Of a stretch of DNA of 64,000 bases, positions 54,534 through 63,236 are shown in pieces. This DNA is from JAFGPL01 sp963781805 (GTDB lineage Bacteria; Bacteroidota; Bacteroidia; Bacteroidales; UBA10428). A model generated the notes under the pieces. It was not told where the DNA came from. It ran no database searches and saw nothing but the letters and a program-made list of their open reading frames with translations. Each line of letters opens with the position of its first letter. Within the stretch, counting starts at the first letter, position 1. Position numbers and translations under genes: made by a program. The stretch is taken from positions 2,542,001 through 2,606,000 of the forward strand of contig CAWAHF010000004.1 of NCBI GenBank assembly GCA_963781805.1. Direction: 5' to 3'.

Positions 54534-56312
54534 ATGAACAGATTAAAAGGTGATTTACCAAAAATAGGTATCCGGCCAACCATTGACGGCCGTCTTGGAG
54601 GTGTAAGAGAATCGTTAGAAAATCAGGTGATGAATATGGCAAAAAATGCAGCAAAGTTTTTAACCGGTAATTTGAAGCATGCTGACGGAAGCAATGTGGA
54701 ATGTGTCATTGCTGATTCATGTATTGGCGGTGTTGCAGAGGCAGCACAGACTGCTGAAAAGTTCAGAAAAGAAGGCGTAGGAGTATCTCTTACAGTTACT
54801 CCATGCTGGTGTTACGGTACCGAGACCATTGATATGGATCCCCAAATTCCTAAAGCCATATGGGGATTTAACGGAACCGAAAGACCAGGGGCTGTGTACC
54901 TTGCAGCTGCTCTTGCAGGTCATAATCAAAAAGGATTACCGGCATTTGGTATTTATGGCCGTGATGTTCAGGATGCAGGTGATGAATCCATTCCTTCCGA
55001 TGTACAGGAAAAACTTCTGGGGTTTGCAAAAGCAGGTTTGGCAGTGGCAACCATGCGGGGCAAATCCTATCTTTCCATGGGCAGTGTTTCCATGGGAATT
55101 GCCGGCTCTGTGATTGTGGAAGATTTCTTTCAGAATTACCTGGGAATGCGGAATGAATATATTGATACCTCAGAATTTATCAGACGGATTCATGAAGGTA
55201 TCTATGATAAGGATGAATATAACAAAGCCATTAAGTGGGTGAAAAAAAACTGCAAAGAAGGACCTGATACAAATCCCGCCGGAAAACAGAAATCGCGTCA
55301 GGTAAAGGATCAGGATTGGGAATTTGTGGTAAAAATGACATTGATTGCAAAGGATTTAATGATTGGAAATCCCCGGTTGAAAGAGATGGGTTTTGGCGAA
55401 GAAGCGCTTGGTCATAATGCCTTGGCTGCGGGTTTCCAGGGACAGCGGCAATGGACAGATCATTTTCCAAATGGCGATTTTCTGGAAGCGATTCTAAATT
55501 CTTCATTTGACTGGAATGGCATTCGTCAGCCATTTATCGTAGCCACCGAAAATGACTCTCTTAACGGAATGGCTATGCTTTTTGGGCATTTACTTACAGG
55601 AACAGCACAGATTTTTGCGGATGTCCGTACATTCTGGAGTCCGGAAGCCATACATCGGGTTACAGGTAAAAAACTCACAGGTATTGCCGAAAACGGGATT
55701 ATTCATCTGATTAATTCCGGTCCTGCTGCATTGGATGGAACTGGTCAGCAAAGTGATTCGAAAGGTAATCCGGTAATCAAACCCTATTGGGATATTACAT
55801 CAGACGAAGCTCAGAAATGCCTTGATGCAACGGATTGGTGTCCTGCAGTGCTTGAATATTTCAGAGGGGGTGGATATTCCAGCAGATTTCTTACCCGAGG
55901 AGGAATGCCGGTTACTATGTCCCGTATCAACTGGATTAAGGGGTTAGGACCGGTGATTCAGATAGCCGAAGGATTTACCGTGGATATTTCGGCAGATATA
56001 CACAAAACTCTCGATGAACGCACCAATATGACCTGGCCTACTACATGGTTTGTTCCAAAAATAACACAACAGGGTGCATTTAAGGATGTTTACTCGGTAA
56101 TGGCTAACTGGGGTGCTAACCACGGGGCAATCAGCTATGGTCATATTGGCGCTGATTTAATTGCCTTAGCCGCTATGCTAAGAATTCCGGTAAGCATGCA
56201 CAATGTACCGGAAGATAAGGTTTTCAGACCCAGCGCCTGGAGCGCTTTTGGAATGGATAGGGAAGGAGCAGACTACAGGGCATGTGGGATTTATGGGCCG
56301 TTGTATACCTGA
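54534..56312 (+). CDS. fucI: L-fucose isomerase
   Basis: A 592-residue manganese-dependent isomerase converting L-fucose to L-fuculose (and D-arabinose to D-ribulose). Family segments: KIGIRPTIDGRLGGVRESLE at the start, TPCWCYGTETIDMDP, GRDVQDAGDESIPSDVQEKLL, and the metal-ligand region ATENDSLNGMAMLFGHLLTG. The C-terminal HNVPEDKVFRPSAWSAFGMD carries a further ligand. Complete. No fuculokinase, aldolase or fucose permease gene is in the window. Confidence 0.95.
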   Translation: MNRLKGDLPKIGIRPTIDGRLGGVRESLENQVMNMAKNAAKFLTGNLKHADGSNVECVIADSCIGGVAEAAQTAEKFRKEGVGVSLTVTPCWCYGTETIDMDPQIPKAIWGFNGTERPGAVYLAAALAGHNQKGLPAFGIYGRDVQDAGDESIPSDVQEKLLGFAKAGLAVATMRGKSYLSMGSVSMGIAGSVIVEDFFQNYLGMRNEYIDTSEFIRRIHEGIYDKDEYNKAIKWVKKNCKEGPDTNPAGKQKSRQVKDQDWEFVVKMTLIAKDLMIGNPRLKEMGFGEEALGHNALAAGFQGQRQWTDHFPNGDFLEAILNSSFDWNGIRQPFIVATENDSLNGMAMLFGHLLTGTAQIFADVRTFWSPEAIHRVTGKKLTGIAENGIIHLINSGPAALDGTGQQSDSKGNPVIKPYWDITSDEAQKCLDATDWCPAVLEYFRGGGYSSRFLTRGGMPVTMSRINWIKGLGPVIQIAEGFTVDISADIHKTLDERTNMTWPTTWFVPKITQQGAFKDVYSVMANWGANHGAISYGHIGADLIALAAMLRIPVSMHNVPEDKVFRPSAWSAFGMDREGADYRACGIYGPLYT

Positions 56313-56435
56313 TGGCCAAATAAAAAATAGATTTATGGATGATTATGTGAATGAGTTGTAATCATTTGAAAATAAATATAGATTTTAGTTGGATTATGAT
56401 AGTAAGTACAATTTTTTTATAAAACAAAGTAAAAC

Positions 56436-56945
56436 TTATCTGAATATCCTCGGTTTTTTATCCAGTTCAACCACCTCAAGATCCCTGATATCCTCTTTAT
56501 CAATTACAAACTTTAACATGGTTTGTACCTTGTGAAGACCCGATTTTCCTGCAGCGCCAGGATTCATGTGGAGAAGATTGAATTTCTTATCATAGATTAC
56601 TTTCAGAATATGCGAATGGCCTGAAATAAAAAGTTTTGGTGGATTATCTTTGATAAGTTGGAAAACAGACCTGTCATAGTTGCCCGGATATCCTCCGATG
56701 TGTTTTATTATTACATCCACATTTTCACACATAAATCTGTTAAATTCAGGGTAAACAATTCTTACATCCTGGCCGTCAATATTCCCATAAACTGCCCGCA
56801 GCGGTTTAATAGATGAGAGTTCATCGGCAGTCAGAATATCTCCAATATCGCCAGCATGCCAGATTTCATCGCATTTCCGCAAATGTTTCAAAAAGCGTTT
56901 ATCCAGAAAACCATGTGTATCAGACATTAATCCAATTCTCATCAT
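56436..56945 (-). CDS. YfcE/MJ0936-type metallophosphoesterase
   Basis: A 169-residue calcineurin-like phosphodiesterase. The metal-site motifs appear in order: MSDTHGF, HAGDIGD, YGNIDG, then SGHSH and NPGAAGKSG. This matches the small bacterial YfcE family, which hydrolyses phosphodiesters in vitro but has no settled natural substrate. It is divergent from rsmE; the spacer holds the rsmE promoter box. Confidence 0.92.
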   Translation of the reverse strand: MMRIGLMSDTHGFLDKRFLKHLRKCDEIWHAGDIGDILTADELSSIKPLRAVYGNIDGQDVRIVYPEFNRFMCENVDVIIKHIGGYPGNYDRSVFQLIKDNPPKLFISGHSHILKVIYDKKFNLLHMNPGAAGKSGLHKVQTMLKFVIDKEDIRDLEVVELDKKPRIFR

Positions 56946-56951
56946 TTTTGC

Positions 56952-56959
56952 TATATTTG
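56952..56959 (+). promoter_or_regulatory. TAnnTTTG promoter box of rsmE
   Basis: TATATTTG, 21 bases before the rsmE ATG. A -33 TTTG is not seen at the expected place. Confidence 0.45.
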
Positions 56960-56980
56960 GAAATTACACAGAATAAAAAT

Positions 56981-57688
56981 ATGCATATTTTTTACACTCC
57001 CGAAATTAATAACAAGGAATATTATACACTGCCTGAGGATGAGTCCAAACATTGTATCAGGGTACTCAGGCTGAAACAGGATGATATTGTGCAACTTATT
57101 GATGGGAAAGGAAATCTATTCAAAGGCAGGATATCGGAACCTGATCTCAGGAATTGCAGAGTTGTTATTGATGAGGTGATTTCAGATTATAACAGACGGA
57201 CTTTTCATCTTCATATTGCCATTGCTCCGACCAAGAATATAGAACGATTTGAGTGGTTTTTGGAAAAAGCCACTGAGATTGGAATCGATGAAATTACACC
57301 GTTACGTTGTGGCAGATCTGAACGAACTTCAATTAAGCCAGAAAGACTTGAAAGGGTTATCATAGCGGCAATGAAACAGTCAATAATTGCTCAAAAACCA
57401 GCGTTGAATGAACTAACCAACATCGGAGAATTGATTAATAAAACCAATAGCAAAAGGGCCGCTAAAATGATCGCACACTGTGACGATGGCATCAGACAGA
57501 TGATAAAAGACATTTATCAACCCGGAGACGATGTTCTTTGCCTTATAGGTCCGGAAGGAGATTTTACTCCTGATGAAATTGAGTTGGCTTTATCTAAAGA
57601 TTTTAAGCCAGTAACCCTTGGAAATAACCGGTTGCGCACCGAAACTGCCGGGATTGTTATTTGTGAGAACTTAAATTTTTTGAATTAA
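56981..57688 (+). CDS. rsmE: 16S rRNA (uracil1498-N3)-methyltransferase
   Basis: A 235-residue SPOUT methyltransferase. The N-terminal PUA-like domain has YYTLPEDESKHCIRVLRLKQ. The knotted SAM-binding end has CLIGPEGDFTPDEIELAL and VTLGNNRLRTETAGIV. The frame extends to 56813, but that start lies inside the divergent phosphoesterase and adds 56 unrelated residues. MHIFYTPEI at 56981 is the family start and follows a promoter box. Confidence 0.93.
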   Translation: MHIFYTPEINNKEYYTLPEDESKHCIRVLRLKQDDIVQLIDGKGNLFKGRISEPDLRNCRVVIDEVISDYNRRTFHLHIAIAPTKNIERFEWFLEKATEIGIDEITPLRCGRSERTSIKPERLERVIIAAMKQSIIAQKPALNELTNIGELINKTNSKRAAKMIAHCDDGIRQMIKDIYQPGDDVLCLIGPEGDFTPDEIELALSKDFKPVTLGNNRLRTETAGIVICENLNFLN

Positions 57689-57695
57689 TAAGGTA

Positions 57696-58943
57696 CTAAT
57701 CCAGGCGGTGTATCACCAGTCCGCTTCTGAGTTTGGGTTCAAACCAGGTTGTTTTAGGGGGCATAATATTACCTGAATCTGCAATAGCGATTAGCTGATC
57801 CATAGAAACAGGAAACAGAGCAAAGGCTGCTGCCATTTCCCCAGAATCAACCCGTTTCTTTAATTCACCCAATCCCCTGATACCACCAACAAAGTCTATT
57901 CTGGTTGATTTCCGGAGATCAGTAATGTTCAGAACCGGCGCCAGGACCTGTTCTGAAAGAACTGTAACATCCAGGCATCCAATCGGGTCATTATCATTAT
58001 AGGTTCCTGGTTTTGAAGTCAGGCGATACCAGTTGCCTTCGATGTACATTGAAAATTCATGCAGCTTTTTCGGCTTGTATTCTTCCGTTCCCATCTTCTC
58101 TACCACAAATGAATTTTGAAGCTTCTGAATCAATGATTCCAGGGTATTTCCATTCAGATCCTTCACCACCCGGTTGTAATCAATAATGGTAAGCTCGCTG
58201 GCCTGGAAATGAACAGCCATAAAATAATTATATTCCTCTAAGCCTGTGTGAGACGGATTATTCTTTTTTCGCTCTTCTCCCACATGAGCAGCAGCTGCAG
58301 TGCGATGATGACCGTCGGCAACATAGGTGTACGGAACTTCATCCCTGAAAATCTCCTCAATACGTTTTACCAGCGATGGTTCGTCTATAACCCATAATTG
58401 ATGTCCAACTCCGTCAGTTGCTTTAAAATCATAAAGGGCAGGATTTAAAATGGTTTGTCTGATGATTTTATTTAATGCTGCATTATCAGGAAATGCAAAA
58501 AACACCGGTTCCGCATTAAAGTTTGTTGTCCGGATATGGTTCATCCGGTCTTCTTCTTTGTCAGGCCGGGTAAGTTCATGTTTCCTGATCACATTGTTCA
58601 GGTAATCTTCAACCGCAGCGCAACCTACAATACCATACTGTGTTCTCCCCCAAAAGGTCTGGGCATATATATAATAACATGGAACACTATCCTGAAATAA
58701 ATCACCTTTTTGGATCAACGACTCCAGATTACTTTTGGCTTTTTGATACACAATATCCGAGTGAATATCCACATCTGCAGGGAGATCGACTTCAGATTTC
58801 GTTACATGTAAAAAGGAGTTGGGATTTATCTTAACTTCTGCCCGGGCTTCATCTGAGTTTAATACATCGTAAGGTCTGCACGCCAGAGGATGTGCAAGTT
58901 CTTTTTTTGGTCTGTACCCTTTAAACGGTTTAATTACTGCCAT
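57696..58943 (-). CDS. DUF1015 family protein
   Basis: A 415-residue protein of the DUF1015 family, often found beside serA and serC in Bacteroidota and anaerobes. It opens with KPFKGYRPKKELAHPLACRPYDVLNSDEAR. Other family segments are GRTQYGIVGCAAVEDY, RKHELTRPDKEEDR and the YVADGHHRTAAAAHVGEER stretch, which holds charged, possibly catalytic residues. The biochemical role is not established. A strong terminator lies between it and the serA stop. Confidence 0.88.
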   Translation of the reverse strand: MAVIKPFKGYRPKKELAHPLACRPYDVLNSDEARAEVKINPNSFLHVTKSEVDLPADVDIHSDIVYQKAKSNLESLIQKGDLFQDSVPCYYIYAQTFWGRTQYGIVGCAAVEDYLNNVIRKHELTRPDKEEDRMNHIRTTNFNAEPVFFAFPDNAALNKIIRQTILNPALYDFKATDGVGHQLWVIDEPSLVKRIEEIFRDEVPYTYVADGHHRTAAAAHVGEERKKNNPSHTGLEEYNYFMAVHFQASELTIIDYNRVVKDLNGNTLESLIQKLQNSFVVEKMGTEEYKPKKLHEFSMYIEGNWYRLTSKPGTYNDNDPIGCLDVTVLSEQVLAPVLNITDLRKSTRIDFVGGIRGLGELKKRVDSGEMAAAFALFPVSMDQLIAIADSGNIMPPKTTWFEPKLRSGLVIHRLD

Positions 58944-59003
58944 GCTGATTAAATTTTTTAATAACTAAATTTCAGTTTTGTATCGATATTCATAAAAAAT
59001 AAA

Positions 59004-59033
59004 CTGGTCATCAATTATTGAACTGATGACCAG
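59004..59033 (-). terminator. Intrinsic terminator downstream of serC-serA
   Basis: Perfect 10-bp arms CTGGTCATCA / TGATGACCAG with a ten-base loop. On the minus strand it is followed by a T-rich stretch. It begins about 30 bp after the serA stop. Confidence 0.85.
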
Positions 59034-59061
59034 AATATAAATTCCATCAGGGATTAACTAA

Positions 59062-59985
59062 TTATTTATTTACCTGAAAGGTTGTGTCCCCTTTCGTGAT
59101 AAAGTTAACTATCTGCCTTGCAGCAGCCAGACCGGCATTAATGTTTGCTTCGGCTGTCTGGGCTCCCATCTTTTTTGGAGTGAAAAAATACCTTCCTACA
59201 TAATCCCCTGCAATCTGATCTTTACATTCCGGAGCAATATCAGACAGATACCTGAAATCAACCCGTTCTTTAAACATTTTCAACAGAGATTTTTCGTCTA
59301 TTATCTCCTTTCGTGCAGTATTGACAAGTGTTGCGCCTTTTGGCATCAACGAGAGCAGATCAAAGTTGATTGATTCTTTGGTTTCATCGTTTGCAGGAAG
59401 ATTGACAGATATATACTGACATTTTTTGTAAAGATCTTTTACATTTTCTTCCCATTTAACACCGTCATTTTCTATCAATACCCGATCAACATATGGATCA
59501 TGAGCAAAAACATCCATCCCGAGACCCTTTGCGATGTAGCCGATTATTTTACCCACATTTCCATAAGCGTGAATACCTATTGTTTTTCCTCTTAATTCAA
59601 TCCCCGATGTGCCATTGAAGCCATTCCTGTTAATATAAATCATCATACCAATGGCAAGTTCAGCCACTGCATTGGCATTCTGACCCGGAGTGTTCATAGC
59701 TACTACTCCTTTTTCGGTTGCAGCATCCAAATCAATATTGTCATATCCGGCGCCTGCGCGTACAACAATCTTAAGATTCTTAGCAGCTTCGATTACCTTT
59801 CTGTCAACAATGTCGCTTCTGATAATTATTGCATCAACATTCACAACAGCTTTAATCAAATCTGAATGATCGGTATATTTTTCAAGTAGTGTAAGGTCAA
59901 AACCAGCTTCCTTAAAAGTATGGATGATTCCATCTTTTGCAACCTGTGCAAAAGGTTTTTCCGTTGCCAGTAATACGTTAGCCAT
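59062..59985 (-). CDS. serA: D-3-phosphoglycerate dehydrogenase, Lys-variant short form
   Basis: A 307-residue NAD-dependent enzyme, first step of serine synthesis. It lacks the ACT regulatory domain of long SerA. The NAD-binding region is IGIHAYGNVGKIIGYIAKGLGM. The catalytic Arg is in NTARKEIIDE. The place of the usual catalytic His (TPHIGAxT) reads TPKKMGAQT, with Lys271 there. A similar Lys variant is, to my recollection, described in Entamoeba and Bacteroides enzymes. It lies 23 bp after serC and forms an operon with it. Confidence 0.9.
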   Translation of the reverse strand: MANVLLATEKPFAQVAKDGIIHTFKEAGFDLTLLEKYTDHSDLIKAVVNVDAIIIRSDIVDRKVIEAAKNLKIVVRAGAGYDNIDLDAATEKGVVAMNTPGQNANAVAELAIGMMIYINRNGFNGTSGIELRGKTIGIHAYGNVGKIIGYIAKGLGMDVFAHDPYVDRVLIENDGVKWEENVKDLYKKCQYISVNLPANDETKESINFDLLSLMPKGATLVNTARKEIIDEKSLLKMFKERVDFRYLSDIAPECKDQIAGDYVGRYFFTPKKMGAQTAEANINAGLAAARQIVNFITKGDTTFQVNK

Positions 59986-60008
59986 ATTTGTTGGTTTTAA
60001 AATTAATA

Positions 60009-61079
60009 CTAGTTTTTGGATTCGAATTCTTTCATGGCATCTACCAGTGCCTGAATGCTTTCTTTAGGCATGGCATTATAGATGGAAGCTCTGAAACCAC
60101 CAACCGACCGATGGCCTTTGATTCCTACCATACCTTTGGATGAAGCAAATTCCAGGAATTGGGCTTCCAGTTCTTTATATTCTTCTTTCATTACAAACGT
60201 AACATTCATAACTGATCTGTCAGCTTCATCTGCAACAGTGCCTACAAAAAGTTTATTGCGGCCAATTTCATCGTACAGCAACTTTGACTTTTCAGCATTC
60301 ATCTTCTGCATCACCTTTAATCCACCTAGATTTTTCAACCATTTCATAGTCTGAAGGCATGCAAATACCGTAACACAGGCAGGTGTGTTATACAAAGAAT
60401 TTCCTTCAATATGTGTTTTGTAATCAAGCATTGATGGAATCGAACGCTCGAATTTACCAAGAATATCATCCTTAATAATAACAAAAGCCACTCCGGCAGG
60501 ACCAAGATTTTTCTGAACACCACCGTAAATCATACTATATTTCGAAACATCCATGGTTCTGCTGAGAATATCCGAAGAAGCATCTGCAATCAACGGAACA
60601 GGAGAGGAAATATCGGTCTTTATTTCTGTCCCGTAGATGGTGTTATTTGTTGTGATATGAAAATAATCTGCATCTGTTGGGATAGCATAATTCTTAGGTA
60701 TATATGTAAAATTCTTATCAGCTGACGAAGCAACAACCTCTACCTGTCCAAAGAATTTGCCCTCTTTAATGGCTTTTTTTGCCCAGGAACCAGTTTCCAG
60801 GTAAGCCGCTTTCTTGTTAAGAAGGTTGTAAGGAACCATACAGAACTGCAGACTGGCACCTCCCTGCAGGAACAGAACCGAGTATCCCGATGGAATTTCC
60901 ATTAATTCTTTCATTATGGACTGAGTTTCATCATTTATAGCTGAGTATTCCTTTGATCGGTGTGATATTTCCATTAATGATAAACCAATTCCATTCAGAT
61001 TAAGAATGTTTTCGGCAGTACTCTTTACTGTGAATTCCGGCAAAATTGACGGACCCGCATTGAAGTTATGTTTTTTCAT
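60009..61079 (-). CDS. serC: Phosphoserine aminotransferase
   Basis: A 356-residue class V PLP aminotransferase that makes phosphoserine from 3-phosphohydroxypyruvate. It begins KKHNFNAGPSILPEFTV. The PLP Lys is in MIYGGVQKNLGPAGVAFVII, and ADASSDILSR holds the Asp that contacts the PLP nitrogen. The end has GIKGHRSVGGFRASIYNAMP. It is the first gene of the serC-serA operon; phosphoserine phosphatase is not in the window. Confidence 0.95.
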   Translation of the reverse strand: MKKHNFNAGPSILPEFTVKSTAENILNLNGIGLSLMEISHRSKEYSAINDETQSIMKELMEIPSGYSVLFLQGGASLQFCMVPYNLLNKKAAYLETGSWAKKAIKEGKFFGQVEVVASSADKNFTYIPKNYAIPTDADYFHITTNNTIYGTEIKTDISSPVPLIADASSDILSRTMDVSKYSMIYGGVQKNLGPAGVAFVIIKDDILGKFERSIPSMLDYKTHIEGNSLYNTPACVTVFACLQTMKWLKNLGGLKVMQKMNAEKSKLLYDEIGRNKLFVGTVADEADRSVMNVTFVMKEEYKELEAQFLEFASSKGMVGIKGHRSVGGFRASIYNAMPKESIQALVDAMKEFESKN

Positions 61080-61229
61080 AGGTAAAAGTGTTTATTTGTT
61101 AAAAAAATAACAATACAAATTAAGGAATAAAAGTAGTAAATAATTGTAAGTAGCAAGAATATTTCAAAGAAATAAAACAGACTTTTTTACGAACATTTTA
61201 CCTGTTGATAACTTGGCAAATATTCTATA

Positions 61230-61967
61230 TTAATTCATTTCAAGTTCTTCAAGTTTTACCAGATTATTCTCTTTTAATACCGGAATAATTTTTGTCAGAT
61301 CAAAGGTGTGACAATATTCGATCACATCGTCAAGATTATTCAGTTTGAGCCTGTGTCTTTGAGCAGCTTTTTCGATATAACCCAGAAGATCAGATTTGGC
61401 CAGATTCCAGAGATCAATAGATGCAAGCGTGGAATCACAGATAGTAAAATGACTGTCGTTTTTCAATACCTTTTCCGACAAAGCTCCGGCAAAAAGGGTA
61501 TCCTCCAGGTTGAATTTATTTTTCCATCCGGCGCATAAAATCAGTAAATCTTTGTCCTGTGAATGAATGTATTCGACAATAGCGGAAATATTTAAGTAAG
61601 AGCCTATAAGAACCCGGTGATGATGTTTTGCCAGCATGATGCTATTGGTTCCATTGGTTGTGCTGTAAACAATATCTTTACCTGAAATCCGGTCAGCCGT
61701 GAAATTATAGGGGGAATTTCCAAAATCGGCAAAATCGCGAACAATTCCGTCGCGTTCTGCTGCAACCATATATCCTTTATTTTTATAGGATTGTGCTTCT
61801 TCGAGTGTCGCTACAGGAATAATTTTTTGTACCCCGTTCATAAAAGCCGTACAAATAGCAGAAGTAGCTCTTAGGATATCAACAATTACAACAATTGCTC
61901 CGGGGTTCTCAAATTCTGCAAAAACCGCAGGGGTGAAACATACCTCAATTTTGTTTCTTTGTTGCAT
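61230..61967 (-). CDS. comB: 2-phosphosulfolactate phosphatase (ComB family)
   Basis: A 245-residue magnesium-dependent phosphatase of the ComB family, known from coenzyme M synthesis, where it makes sulfolactate. Motifs: VVIVDILRATSAICTAFMNG near 25-44, GNSPYNF, and STTNGTNSIMLA near 104-115. Bacteria with ComB but no coenzyme M usually use sulfolactate otherwise or have unknown use. No ComA or ComC partner is in the window, so the pathway is open. Confidence 0.85.
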   Translation of the reverse strand: MQQRNKIEVCFTPAVFAEFENPGAIVVIVDILRATSAICTAFMNGVQKIIPVATLEEAQSYKNKGYMVAAERDGIVRDFADFGNSPYNFTADRISGKDIVYSTTNGTNSIMLAKHHHRVLIGSYLNISAIVEYIHSQDKDLLILCAGWKNKFNLEDTLFAGALSEKVLKNDSHFTICDSTLASIDLWNLAKSDLLGYIEKAAQRHRLKLNNLDDVIEYCHTFDLTKIIPVLKENNLVKLEELEMN

Positions 61968-62049
61968 TTGTTTTATAAGTTCAAAATTGCAAAATAACTA
62001 AAAAAAATCGTGGAAATCTGGTATCCGTAACGCTTTTTTGAAAACGATC

Positions 62050-63138
62050 TCAGGGCTTATAAAAAGGCAATTTAACTACTTCGGCTTTAAGGAGTTTATC
62101 CCTGATGGAGATAAATAATTCCTGTCCAGTAACTGCAAAAGGTGTTTGTACATATCCCATTCCGATACCTTTTTTTGTAAGTGGTGACATAGTTCCGGAA
62201 GTTACTTCACCGATTTTTTTATGATTAATGTCCGTGATATCATAATGTTGTCTTGGAATACCCCTGTCAATCATTTCAAAACCAATAAGTTTTTTGAAAA
62301 TCCCTTGTTGTTTTTGTTTGAGCAGATACTCACGATCAATAAAATCTTTTCCTTCGGTGAATTTGGTAATCCAACCTAATCCAGCCTCGATGGGCGATGT
62401 TGTCTCATTGATATCGTTTCCATATAAACAAAGACCTGCTTCAAGCCTTAGCGTATCCCTGGCAGCCAGGCCTATTGGTTTAATTGCGAATTCTTTACCG
62501 GCTTCGAAAAGTGCATGCCAGATCTTTTCAGCGTGTCCATTATAAAAATATAGCTCAAATCCTCCCGAACCTGTATAGCCTGTTCTTGATATAATAACAT
62601 CAGGAGCTTCAGCTATGGAACCGGTAACAAAACAAAAACTCTCTATTTCAGATAAGTTGGTTTTAGTAATTTTTTGTAATATACTCTGCGCGTAGGGACC
62701 CTGGATGGCAAGTTGTGAAATTAAATCGCTGGTGTTTTCAAGTTCTGCGTTGGATAGATTTTGTTTCTGCAACCAATCAAAGTCTTTCTCAATATTAGAG
62801 GCATTTACAACAAGCAGATATTTTTCCGGTTCGTATTGATGCACAATCAAATCGTCCACAAGGCCACCTTTTCCATTGGGAAAACAGGAATAATGTGCCT
62901 TTCCGGGAACAAGCCTGCTGATATCATTTGTGGTAACCCGTTGCAGAAAAGAAAGAGCTTTCGGTCCTTTAACCCAAATCTCCCCCATGTGAGAAACATC
63001 AAACACACCGGCTGCATTTCTTACGGCAAGATGTTCGTCTGTAATCCCTGAATATTCTACAGGCATTTCAAATCCTGCAAACTCTATCATTCTTGCTCCC
63101 AGTATTTTATGAACATTATTTAACGCTGTCTTTTTCAT
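62050..63138 (-). CDS. gcvT: Glycine cleavage system T protein (aminomethyltransferase)
   Basis: A 362-residue tetrahydrofolate-dependent enzyme. It begins HKILGARMIEFAGFEMPVEYSG. The active Asp is in GVFDVSHMGEIWVKGP. Later come ISRTGYTGSGGFELYF and ARDTLRLEAGLCLYGNDI, both GcvT signatures. The C-terminal barrel has GEVTSGTMSPLTKKGIGMGYV. gcvH and gcvP are not nearby. With serA/serC it links serine, glycine and one-carbon supply. Confidence 0.95.
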   Translation of the reverse strand: MKKTALNNVHKILGARMIEFAGFEMPVEYSGITDEHLAVRNAAGVFDVSHMGEIWVKGPKALSFLQRVTTNDISRLVPGKAHYSCFPNGKGGLVDDLIVHQYEPEKYLLVVNASNIEKDFDWLQKQNLSNAELENTSDLISQLAIQGPYAQSILQKITKTNLSEIESFCFVTGSIAEAPDVIISRTGYTGSGGFELYFYNGHAEKIWHALFEAGKEFAIKPIGLAARDTLRLEAGLCLYGNDINETTSPIEAGLGWITKFTEGKDFIDREYLLKQKQQGIFKKLIGFEMIDRGIPRQHYDITDINHKKIGEVTSGTMSPLTKKGIGMGYVQTPFAVTGQELFISIRDKLLKAEVVKLPFYKP

Positions 63139-63173
63139 TGTGAAAATAGATTTTTAGTATCTGAATAAATAAT

Positions 63174-63211
63174 CATGCAGAATAACCTTTTATAGGTGAT
63201 TATTCTGCATG
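63174..63211 (-). terminator. Intrinsic terminator downstream of the OmpA-family gene
   Basis: Perfect 12-bp arms CATGCAGAATAA / TTATTCTGCATG enclosing a 14-base region with a further CC/GG pair. It begins 26 bp after the OmpA-family stop on the minus strand. Confidence 0.75.
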
Positions 63212-63236
63212 GTATATAGCTGAAAAATGGTTTTTC

